In this document: in pieces, positions 15,276 to 20,411 of the stretch
Position numbering within the stretch: position 1 is the first letter of the stretch
Layout: every line of letters begins with the position of its first letter
From: Clostridia bacterium
GTDB taxonomy: Bacteria > Bacillota_A > Clostridia > Christensenellales > Aristaeellaceae
Assembly (NCBI GenBank): GCA_017509065.1
Contig: JAFWQM010000209.1
Coordinates: 1-20,411, forward strand
Length of the DNA stretch: 20,411 nt
Direction of reading: 5' to 3'
Translations under genes and position numbers: made by a program
The notes under the pieces: model-generated
Database searches by the model: none
Told to the model about the DNA's origin: nothing
The model's input: only the letters and a program-made list of their open reading frames with translations

Positions 15276-15794
15276 TCAGTCCTCCAATATCTCTCTTCTT
15301 GTCCGGATGAAATGTCCTTCCTGTACCGCAGCAAAGGTAGCTGCCGCGCAGACGAGCGGCGCGCTGTGTTTCAGCTCTATGGCCCGCAATGTCAGCGGCA
15401 GAATGAACAGCAGGATGCCCGTGATTTTGTTCAGCAACGTGTGCATAACGACAAACATTTTCTGGCATATATAGCCAGACAGGATATTGACCGCCTTGAT
15501 CAACGCAATACCCCCGATCCAAAGCCAGAGCCACAGCGGAACAGAGAGCTTTGGCAGCAGCTTCCACAGGCATGCCACGACAAACACGAAATCGGCGGCG
15601 GTATCCAGCTTCGCGCCGAACTCGCTGACCGTATGGGTCTTTCTGGCAACCGGCCCGTCGATCATATCGGAGAGCCCGGCAATCACGTACAAGGCGAAAA
15701 ACACAGGGGAGAAAGCCGGGCAGAACAGCAATGCAATGCTGCACAGACTGCGCGTACCGGTGATGAGATGGGCCGCCCCTGCCTTGACGCTCAT
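15276..15794 (-). CDS. CDP-alcohol phosphatidyltransferase family protein
   Basis: This integral membrane enzyme transfers a phosphatidyl or similar group from a CDP-linked donor to an alcohol. The full signature D-x2-D-G-x2-A-R-x8-G-x3-D-x3-D is present from Asp43 to Asp68 (SDMIDGPVARKTHTVSEFGAK...). Around it are about five hydrophobic helices in 172 residues. The acceptor cannot be told; PgsA-, PssA- and cardiolipin-type enzymes share this motif, and an extra copy in an accessory island is unusual. AAGGAG lies about 9 bases before the ATG, but inside the end of an 18-codon ORF directly upstream. Confidence 0.92.
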   Translation of the reverse strand: MSVKAGAAHLITGTRSLCSIALLFCPAFSPVFFALYVIAGLSDMIDGPVARKTHTVSEFGAKLDTAADFVFVVACLWKLLPKLSVPLWLWLWIGGIALIKAVNILSGYICQKMFVVMHTLLNKITGILLFILPLTLRAIELKHSAPLVCAAATFAAVQEGHFIRTRREILED

Positions 15795-15797
15795 GAA

Positions 15798-15854
15798 TTA
15801 TTGCTCCTTATTCAGACAAGCCATGGCGTTCTTCTGTTCATAAGGGATGTTCAT
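15798..15854 (-). CDS. 18-residue small ORF upstream of the CDP-alcohol transferase
   Basis: The frame encodes MNIPYEQKNAMACLNKEQ and is preceded by a perfect AAGGAGG (15862-15868) with 7 bases to the ATG. Its TAA is 3 bases before the next ATG, and its last codons contain that gene's ribosome binding site. It may be a coupling or leader ORF, or the stump of a larger deleted gene. I do not recognise a family. Confidence 0.4.
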   Translation of the reverse strand: MNIPYEQKNAMACLNKEQ

Positions 15855-15884
15855 TCTCTTTCCTCCTTACTTACCTTATATTCC

Positions 15885-16292
15885 CTAATGTCCCTTATGC
15901 TTTTCTCTTTTCTTATGCTGTTTCAGCGCGAATTGGCGTTCGGCCTCCGCCAGCCGCTGCTCCCGGCTTTTTACCTTGCGCTCCTGCTTGTTCTGTTCCA
16001 GCTGCATTTGCAGGGCCTGCTGCGATTTTGTGCCGATACCGCTGCGTTCCATCTGCCTTCCCGCTTCGCGCTGCCGGCGCTTGGGATTTTCCGCGGTCTG
16101 CCTGGTTTCGACTTCAACGGTTGGGCTGAAATCCAGTTCATAGTAATGTTCAAGGACAAACGCCCACACATCATAATCCTTTGGTTCCGCGCTGAAGGTT
16201 ACCTTGCAGACCGACAGCCTGCCGCCGTCTGTTCGCTCAAAGATGCCCACCCAGAAGGGATCGTCAAAATAGACTGTCAGCGTTACCCCCAT
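15885..16292 (-). CDS. yjdF: YjdF family protein
   Basis: The 135-residue protein matches the YjdF/DUF2992 family. The N-terminal domain reads LTVYFDDPFWVGIFERTDGGRLSVCKVTFSAEPKDYDVWAFVLEHYYELDFSP. A highly basic coiled tail follows, with NPKRRQREAGRQM, GIGTKSQQALQ and SREQRLAEAERQFALKQHKKREKHKGH. The charged tail suggests nucleic-acid binding. In B. subtilis and relatives yjdF lies behind the azaaromatic-sensing yjdF riboswitch. Here the gene overlaps the preceding membrane-protein gene by 10 bases, leaving no room for a riboswitch. The ATG at 16292 fits the family N-terminus. Confidence 0.9.
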   Translation of the reverse strand: MGVTLTVYFDDPFWVGIFERTDGGRLSVCKVTFSAEPKDYDVWAFVLEHYYELDFSPTVEVETRQTAENPKRRQREAGRQMERSGIGTKSQQALQMQLEQNKQERKVKSREQRLAEAERQFALKQHKKREKHKGH

Positions 16293-16486
16293 ATCAGCTG
16301 CCCAATGCCCACCGCGGCAAACACGACGCCTAAAATCCGCATGATGACAATGTATTTGTCAGAAGGCTGACCGGCCCCTCTTGTTTTCCATTTTTCCGTG
16401 ATCTTCCACAGCGTTTTGGCGGGCAGGAGCAGCATGCTCAGTCCCATGACGCCCAAAATGATCCCGGCGATGATTTCCTGTTTCAT
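16283..16486 (-). CDS. Small membrane protein (DUF6199-like)
   Basis: The 67-residue protein has two transmembrane helices (about 5-24 and 47-66) around a short loop, WKITEKWKTRGAGQPSDKYIVIMR. The pattern of LLLPAKTLWKITEKWK, PSD-x-Y and a GVVFAAVGIG final helix is that of small DUF6199-type proteins, whose function is unknown. AGGTGTC precedes the ATG. It lies 21 bases after the kinase-like gene and overlaps yjdF by 10 bases. Confidence 0.75.
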   Translation of the reverse strand: MKQEIIAGIILGVMGLSMLLLPAKTLWKITEKWKTRGAGQPSDKYIVIMRILGVVFAAVGIGQLIWG

Positions 16487-16507
16487 CTTTATGACACCTG
16501 CTTTCCA

Positions 16508-16942
16508 TTATGTCCGATTCATCAGCTGCCCGCATAACGCAGCGGCGTCGCCGGACACTCCATCGAACCGGTAATCATATGTTCCGCTGTCAAACATGCC
16601 GTGCTTGTTTTCCAGCATCCGTTCCACCGGGCCCGGCAGCACGCCGTGCATCCTCGCCCTGAAGCGTTCCTTGATCGTATCCAGATCGGCGCTGACCAGG
16701 ATTCTGATTGCGCCTTCCGGCAGCAGGGCAGCGTGCTCCGGATCAGCAATCACATAGATGATATTGCTTTCGTCTACGGCGCTTTTCAGCTTTTCCTGAA
16801 ACAGCCTTCTGGCCTCCTGCTCTGATTTGGCCATCCGCAGATAATCCTTCCCCGTGATGATTTCCGCCCCGATCACATCCCTGATACAGGCTGCCAGCGT
16901 CGATTTCCCGCTGCAATTCTCTCCGATAATACCAATCAACAT
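16508..16942 (-). CDS. P-loop kinase-like NTPase
   Basis: The 144-residue protein opens with Walker A, IGENCSGKST (6-15). The fold resembles small nucleoside- or shikimate-kinase-type enzymes: AEIITGKDYLRMAKSEQEARRLF, then the strand NIIYVIADPEH and the lid-like RFRARMHGVLPGPVERMLE. The substrate is unknown. The ATG at 16942 directly touches the terminal repeat of the 167-bp element, so its 5' untranslated region is now element sequence (GGGCGAGCAATAAT before ATG) with only a poor ribosome binding site. Expression may have been changed by the insertion. Confidence 0.85.
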   Translation of the reverse strand: MLIGIIGENCSGKSTLAACIRDVIGAEIITGKDYLRMAKSEQEARRLFQEKLKSAVDESNIIYVIADPEHAALLPEGAIRILVSADLDTIKERFRARMHGVLPGPVERMLENKHGMFDSGTYDYRFDGVSGDAAALCGQLMNRT

Positions 16943-17109
16943 ATTATTGCTCGCCCAACTAAATCATGAATTATCTGCGGGCGATAAATCGATCCATCCT
17001 GCGTCACTCAACCTTGAAATACCTCCAGTATTCCTGCGGTTTCGTTCCTTGTCTGGAACGATTTCTCATCGCGCATCTGAATTCACGATTCAATTGGGCG
17101 AGCAATAAT
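16943..17109 (-). mobile_element. 167-bp MITE-like element, complete copy
   Basis: Perfect 16-bp terminal inverted repeats, ATTATTGCTCGCCCAA at 16943-16958 and TTGGGCGAGCAATAAT at 17094-17109, enclose about 135 bases with no transposase. An internal hairpin, CGTTCC/GGAACG, is present. The sequence is about 98% identical, inverted, to 1-140. No clear target duplication is visible; at most a 2-base AT might be one. It has inserted between two island genes on the same strand: one end abuts the kinase ATG and the other supplies the last codons of the methyltransferase. Confidence 0.85.
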
Positions 17110-17824
17110 CGTCCTCCCGTTTCCGTAGCCAGAACAAGCGTCTGGTTTCCTTTGCTTCTCCCGGCCAGGCAAAATGCTCCAGCTTTTCGAATGTAAACCA
17201 GCGCGAAAAGATCTGCGCCCATTCCTCATCCGTCCGGGAGACGAGCCGAAGAACGCCATTGATATACAGCCGATTGCCGTCCTCCAAAACCATATTTCTC
17301 GCGGCGGCCCCTTCCGGGGACAGATAATAATTCAGCCCGACGATCACGGTTCCGTCCCGCGACAGGACGCGCGCCAACTCCCGGAGGATTTCTTCCGCGG
17401 TTTCCGGTGGGACCACGTCCAGCACGTTGGAGCAGATCAAGCCGTCAAACGTGCCGTCAGGGACGCTTTGCAGCCAGTTTGAATCAGAACAGACTGCATG
17501 AACACGATCCGCGACGCCGTAACGCGCGGCATAAAGCCGGGCGGCCCGGACAGCCCCGGGGGCCGCGTCCGCGGCCGTTACGTCCGCACAGCCGCTTTTC
17601 GCGGCAATGACAGCAGCCCACGCATTCCCACAGCCGTAATCCAGCACCTTGTTTCGTTTTCCCAAAGAACAGGCTGCCTGATACAGCTTTTCGGAAGGCG
17701 CGATTTCCTTCCAATCCAACCCGCCGTCAGCAAGCATTTGCTTTTGATCCTCTTCGGACAGGGCGAAGGCTTTGTCCCAGAACGAGATCAGGGTTTGGTT
17801 TTCCTGTATCGTTTTTTCTATCAT
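17090..17824 (-). CDS. Class I SAM-dependent methyltransferase
   Basis: The 244-residue cytoplasmic protein has motif I VLDYGCGNAWAAVIAAKSG (60-78), an acidic strand-2 end DVTAADAAPGAV, and the later motifs GTFDGLICSNVLDVVPPE and VLSRDGTVIVGLNYY. The C-terminal part (FTFEKLEHFAWPGEAKETRRLFWLRK) is typical of small-molecule methyltransferases. The substrate is unknown. GGGAGG lies 7 bases before the ATG at 17824. The last residues (YCSPN) and the TGA stop lie inside the terminal repeat of the adjoining element, so the original end was altered by the insertion. Activity is probably kept. Confidence 0.9.
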   Translation of the reverse strand: MIEKTIQENQTLISFWDKAFALSEEDQKQMLADGGLDWKEIAPSEKLYQAACSLGKRNKVLDYGCGNAWAAVIAAKSGCADVTAADAAPGAVRAARLYAARYGVADRVHAVCSDSNWLQSVPDGTFDGLICSNVLDVVPPETAEEILRELARVLSRDGTVIVGLNYYLSPEGAAARNMVLEDGNRLYINGVLRLVSRTDEEWAQIFSRWFTFEKLEHFAWPGEAKETRRLFWLRKREDDYCSPN

Positions 17825-17845
17825 GTATATTCCTCCCATCGCTGC

Positions 17846-18382
17846 TCACAGCCCGTTTCCCAAATCATAGGCTTGTTTCAGCCCGTCTCCCTGCAGGACT
17901 TCTCCTTTTTCCTTCACTCCGCGCACAAGCACATGTCCAATGTCCTCAAGCCCAAAGAAGCGAAGGACCATCCGATATTGCGCCAGGATGGGATCGAACA
18001 GATCGGGAAGCGCCGCCGCGCCCACCAGGATCAGGCCCAGCCGCCTGATGGAAAACTGCTTCCGCATGGGGGTGTGCAGCCGATCGATCAGCGTCTTGAG
18101 CTGTGCGCTGACGCCATAGAAATAGACCGGCGAAGCGATGACGAGGGTATCCGCGCCTTTGAGTTTTTCATAGATTATTTCCATATCGTCCTGTTGGACG
18201 CACCGATTTCCCTCCGCGGAATAACAGCGATTGCACCCCAGGCAGGGATGGATATTGTAATCCGCCACGGATACCAGCTCCACCTCATGCCGTTTTCCGG
18301 CCCCTTCCACGAAAGCCCGGGCCAGCAGTTCCGTGTTTCCTTCCCTGCGCACGCTGCCCACAAGCACGATGATCCGGCTCAT
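17846..18382 (-). CDS. NADPH-dependent FMN reductase / iron-sulfur flavoprotein family
   Basis: The 178-residue protein has a flavodoxin-like fold: the FMN phosphate loop GSVRREGNTELLA (9-21), and ASPVYFYGVSAQLKTLIDRL around the isoalloxazine. The cluster C47-x2-C50-x2-C53-x7-C61 (CLGCNRCYSAEGNRC) is of the kind seen in iron-sulfur flavoproteins of anaerobes, and it could hold a 4Fe-4S cluster. It probably transfers electrons to quinones, nitro compounds or oxygen species. The ribosome binding site is weak. It lies 21 bases upstream of the methyltransferase and 53 bases after the nucleotidyltransferase gene. Confidence 0.9.
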   Translation of the reverse strand: MSRIIVLVGSVRREGNTELLARAFVEGAGKRHEVELVSVADYNIHPCLGCNRCYSAEGNRCVQQDDMEIIYEKLKGADTLVIASPVYFYGVSAQLKTLIDRLHTPMRKQFSIRRLGLILVGAAALPDLFDPILAQYRMVLRFFGLEDIGHVLVRGVKEKGEVLQGDGLKQAYDLGNGL

Positions 18383-18435
18383 TTTTTGTTCTCACCCGTT
18401 CTTTTTTCATTTTCTGTATTTTTCACGCAGTGCTA

Positions 18436-19107
18436 TTATCGCTTCACGCTTTCGATCCGCAGAAACGCCGCCTGACACCAGGCGAACAAATCGGCAAAGG
18501 CGCGGTCAAAATCATATCCGTCCGGCAGCTCCATAAAATCCAAAACCTTGCGATCCTCTGCCGAAACCGCCTCTTTCAATTCTTTTTTTGTAAGAACAAA
18601 GTGTCCGCTCTCCAAATAGTGCAGGTTCTGAATCAGGAAAAACGCGCTTTTGCAGGTGATACGAAGCTTGGCGATGTTTTTCTCCCTGTCTGCATGGATA
18701 AAACGATGGCAGATTTCGTGATACAGATTCCCTAAGCTGAACTTAATGTAGTTGATTTCGTCCTCCTGTGTCGCAGGCGGAAGGTATTCCGTCAATGCGC
18801 CAAAGAGATCTTTTGTCGTATGGCGCAGCTGGCAGACCTCCAGGGGGTTCCAGCGCTTCATTTCCTCCGTCCCGCAGATAAAGCCGCAGGATTTCTCATA
18901 GAAGCCGATCTTTTGCAGGATTGCCCGATATGTATCCATATCCCGTACGGAAAAGCGATCCAGGATCACCATGACGTCGATGTCGCTGTTTTCATTCGCT
19001 TCTCCGCACAGATGGCTGCCCTGCAAGCCCACATACCTGAGCCTTTCGCCAAAGGATGCCTGACATTCCAGGATCAAAGCCCGCAAATAGTTGTTCAGAT
19101 CAAACAT
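18436..19107 (-). CDS. Nucleotidyltransferase-domain protein
   Basis: The 223-residue protein has an N-terminal NTase fold with LQGSHLCGEANENSDIDVMVILD. The G-S motif and the two metal-binding aspartates of SDIDV are intact. An alpha-helical C-terminal half follows (YHEICHRFIHADREKNIAKLRITCKSAFFLIQNLHYLESG), as in aminoglycoside/kanamycin-type nucleotidyltransferases and MNT/HEPN-like proteins. The substrate could be an antibiotic, tRNA or protein; no HEPN partner gene is adjacent. AAAGGAG precedes the ATG at 19107. The start overlaps the TetR gene by 13 bases, so it is translationally coupled and likely controlled by that repressor. Confidence 0.87.
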   Translation of the reverse strand: MFDLNNYLRALILECQASFGERLRYVGLQGSHLCGEANENSDIDVMVILDRFSVRDMDTYRAILQKIGFYEKSCGFICGTEEMKRWNPLEVCQLRHTTKDLFGALTEYLPPATQEDEINYIKFSLGNLYHEICHRFIHADREKNIAKLRITCKSAFFLIQNLHYLESGHFVLTKKELKEAVSAEDRKVLDFMELPDGYDFDRAFADLFAWCQAAFLRIESVKR

Positions 19108-19703
19108 GGCTGCTCCTTTCCGCAAATTCGGATGAAATGCCGGCTGAACGCCTCGACCTGCGCCAGTGCCTCCTGCGTTTTCTCCGGCTCCCGGTCGCAC
19201 AGATGAATCAGCGCGGAGATGGGCGCGGTGTAGGCAAAGGCCAGCATCTTTGGATCGTCCTGCCGCAGCAGTCCTTTTTCCATCATGCCCGAAAAAAGAA
19301 CCGTAAACATATCCGTCAGGCCCGTCAGAAAGTGCTTGGTAGCCAAGTTCCTTGCCCGTTCGTCCCGAAACTGCTCGATGGAAAGCAGCTTCCTGGTTTT
19401 CACCACGTCCTCATCGTGTACCGTGAAATCCACCATGCGCATGGTCAGCGCCACCAATTCTTCCAGAGACTCCGGCACGGGGGGCAGATGCTCGGCTGAT
19501 CCGAATCGCGCCTCATAATAGGCAATCATCCGGTCCAGCAGCGCGTTCCAGATTTCTTCCTTGCTCTCAAAATGCCGGTACATGGACGATTTGCCCATGC
19601 CCAACGATCCCGCCAGCTCCCGGATGTTAGTACCCACGTAACCGTTTTGTGAAAACATATCCAGCGCCGCCGCCAGAATCTTTTCCTTCGTTCCCTTGGC
19701 CAT
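19095..19703 (-). CDS. TetR/AcrR family transcriptional regulator
   Basis: The 202-residue protein has an N-terminal TetR helix-turn-helix domain (residues 5-50: ILAAALDMFSQNGYVGTNIRELAGSLGMGKSSMYRHFESKEEIW). A helical ligand-binding and dimerisation domain follows. GGAGGAGG lies 7 bases before the ATG. It is the first gene of the same-strand island, overlaps the nucleotidyltransferase gene, and has a promoter loaded with palindromes matching each other. Autorepression, and control of the genes behind it, is therefore likely. The inducer is unknown. Confidence 0.94.
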   Translation of the reverse strand: MAKGTKEKILAAALDMFSQNGYVGTNIRELAGSLGMGKSSMYRHFESKEEIWNALLDRMIAYYEARFGSAEHLPPVPESLEELVALTMRMVDFTVHDEDVVKTRKLLSIEQFRDERARNLATKHFLTGLTDMFTVLFSGMMEKGLLRQDDPKMLAFAYTAPISALIHLCDREPEKTQEALAQVEAFSRHFIRICGKEQPCLI

Positions 19704-19724
19704 CCAGACACCTCCTCCAAAAAC

Positions 19725-19774
19725 GTGACCGAAAGGTCGCTTTATATTATAGCGACCGATCGGTCGCGTGTCAA
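19725..19774 (-). promoter_or_regulatory. Consensus promoter with two TetR operator palindromes
   Basis: On the minus strand TTGACA (19769-19774) and TATAAT (19746-19751) are perfect and 17 bases apart. The spacer is almost entirely the 16-bp palindrome GCGACCGATCGGTCGC (19752-19767). A second, imperfect site, GCGACCTTTCGGTCAC, lies at 19725-19740 over the predicted start. The two centres are 27 bases apart. Binding at either site would block RNA polymerase. Confidence 0.9.
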
Positions 19775-19827
19775 GAGGACTTTTTTAATTATGAATACTT
19801 ACCTATATTTCAAGGCGTCAGGACATG

Positions 19828-19869
19828 AAAAAAGCCTTGTAACTACAGGATTTCTGTAGCTACAAGGCT
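19828..19869 (-). terminator. Strong intrinsic terminator
   Basis: On the minus strand AGCCTTGTAGCTACAG and CTGTAGTTACAAGGCT form a 16-bp stem (one G-U) around a 5-base loop, followed by six T. It ends the candidate transcript that starts near 20110 and insulates the TetR promoter. Confidence 0.93.
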
Positions 19870-19974
19870 AAATTTCGGTTCGCTATGTCGTTTCGCTATC
19901 TTACTCCCTCACAGGCTCAAGGGTCGTTGTAACTTTGAGGACCAGTTGGGATGTAACGAATCACCGGTTCTTAT

Positions 19975-20074
19975 TCCCACTCGCTCCTGGCAAAGCCATC
20001 TTAAGCGATTTTGTTAGGACCATTTAGCTTATATTATCCACATTCGTCATATTCCATCGTTTATGATGGGCTAT
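19975..20074. repeat. 100-bp direct repeat, copy 2
   Basis: It matches 11234-11333 in the same orientation, 92 of 100 bases, 8.7 kb away. Here it is not next to an acetyltransferase gene; it lies in the candidate small-RNA unit upstream of the TetR gene. The two copies bracket nearly the whole accessory island. Confidence 0.9.
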
Positions 20075-20116
20075 CCGATTTTGTGTTGCCAAAGTGTTGC
20101 CACGTTTGACACTGAA

Positions 20117-20145
20117 AGTATAGCAGAAAACAAGTAAAAAATCAA
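20117..20145 (-). promoter_or_regulatory. Sigma-A promoter of the candidate small RNA
   Basis: TTGATT (20140-20145) and TATACT (20117-20122) on the minus strand are 17 bases apart in AT-rich DNA. No gene follows within range. Confidence 0.7.
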
Positions 20146-20202
20146 GCATTTTCGTTTGATTTATGTAATTGTTCGTTACTTTCCGTTTTCACGGTTGGAT
20201 TC

Positions 20203-20249
20203 AAAAAAGGCGAGAGAACTACAGTCAAAAGACTAATGGTTTTCCCGCC
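20203..20249 (-). terminator. Intrinsic terminator of the alcohol dehydrogenase gene
   Basis: On the minus strand GGCGGGAAAACC...AGTC and GACT...GGTTCTC-type pairing, closing with CTCGCC, form a stem with several wobbles around TTTT, followed by six T (20203-20208). It lies 15 bases after the stop codon. Confidence 0.7.
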
Positions 20250-20263
20250 TCAAGATAATGGAA

Positions 20264-20410
20264 TTACATGAGCTTACGGAACATTTCCTCGAACTGCGCT
20301 AAACTGGCGGGACGGGGATTGCCGGGAGCGCATGCGTCAGCGGCAGCGGACTCGCAAAGGAAGGGCAGGTCTTCTTCCTTGAGCTTTTCCAATTTGGTGG
20401 GGATGCCCAC
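20264..20410 (-). CDS. Iron-containing alcohol dehydrogenase, C-terminal end (partial)
   Basis: Only the last 48 codons are inside the window; the gene continues beyond its right edge. The readable end begins VGIPTKLEKLKEEDLPFLCE and contains DACAPGNPRPASLAQFEEMFRKLM. The D-x-C-x-x-G-N-P-R-P signature marks the C-terminus of group III (iron-dependent) alcohol dehydrogenases such as FucO, DhaT or butanol dehydrogenase. These reduce aldehydes with NAD(P)H. The substrate and the metal ligands cannot be judged from this part. A terminator follows directly, so it is the last gene of its unit. Confidence 0.88.
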   Translation of the reverse strand: MGIPTKLEKLKEEDLPFLCESAAADACAPGNPRPASLAQFEEMFRKLM

Positions 20411-20411
20411 G

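Larger units (their letters stand above)
19828..20110 (-). ncRNA. Candidate small RNA or mobile-element scar transcript (about 280 nt)
   Basis: A promoter (20117-20145) and the strong terminator frame about 280 nt without a gene. The longest ATG frame I see with any ribosome-binding context is about 20 codons. The transcript would contain the 100-bp repeat near its 5' half, two ATAGCGAA octamers 13 bases apart near the 3' end, and paired GTTGCCA/GTGTTGCCA (plus strand) motifs at its start. It does not match tmRNA, 6S RNA, RNase P or SRP RNA that I can recognise. The start (GTGGCAACACTTTGGCAACAC) and the terminator resemble sequence near tyrosine-integrase genes of Clostridia, so an excised or decayed element is an alternative. 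Confidence 0.45.

Noticed and set aside
15791..15812. Third copy of the MITE terminal repeat (ATTATTGCTC near the CDP-alcohol transferase start)
   Set aside because: Only 10 bases match, and the next bases form the ribosome binding site of that gene; chance similarity.
15150..16370. + strand 406-codon frame across the yjdF region
   Set aside because: It runs antisense to four well-supported minus-strand genes and shows no domain.

Overview
The window looks like chromosome of an anaerobic, moderately high-GC Clostridia member (Firmicutes/Bacillota). The reasons are strong AAGGAGG-type ribosome binding sites, near-consensus sigma-A promoters, rplS/luxS/D,D-carboxypeptidase of Firmicute type, a secreted flavinylated FMN/FAD reductase and YjdF. 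I cannot name the genus from sequence alone.

Region 1 (1-3600) is housekeeping: rplS on the + strand with promoter, leader and terminator; luxS and a D,D-carboxypeptidase on the - strand; and a 5'-truncated sugar-ABC ATPase remnant on the + strand. The window opens inside a small inverted-repeat element whose other copy lies at 16943-17109 in the opposite orientation. Region 2 (3600-10670), all on the - strand, carries a secreted fumarate-reductase-like flavoprotein, an ammonium transporter fused to a PII protein, and a three-gene ABC importer of the TrpXYZ type (binding protein, permease, ATPase).

The best candidate for a new system is the leader of that importer (10392-10670). A strong promoter is followed by an ORF ending in a run with 8 Phe and 1 Tyr in 14 codons. 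Its stop codon lies just before a 14-bp intrinsic terminator, which is followed by the binding-protein gene. This has the architecture of E. coli pheL attenuation and would make the importer respond to phenylalanine supply. Firmicutes usually use T-boxes for this job. The amt-PII gene also has an intrinsic terminator between its own promoter and its start codon. The importer operon contains a heptamer-repeat stem-loop between the binding-protein and permease genes.

Region 3 (10767-19703) is an accessory island of about 16 short genes, all on the - strand and tightly packed: four GNAT acetyltransferases, a GyrI-like/DUF3795 fusion, an isochorismatase-like hydrolase, a small secreted or chimeric protein, an alpha/beta hydrolase, a CDP-alcohol phosphatidyltransferase, YjdF, a DUF6199-like membrane protein, a P-loop kinase, a methyltransferase, an iron-sulfur-type flavoprotein, a nucleotidyltransferase and a TetR regulator. 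The TetR gene at the upstream end has a perfect consensus promoter whose spacer is a 16-bp palindrome. I saw no intrinsic terminator across the island, so TetR may control much of it. A 100-bp direct repeat (92% identical) lies at 11234-11333 and 19975-20074, almost bracketing the island. Upstream of it, 19828-20145 has a promoter, about 280 nt without a convincing ORF, and a perfect terminator, which makes a candidate small RNA or mobile-element scar. The window ends in the 3' end of an iron-containing alcohol dehydrogenase gene.
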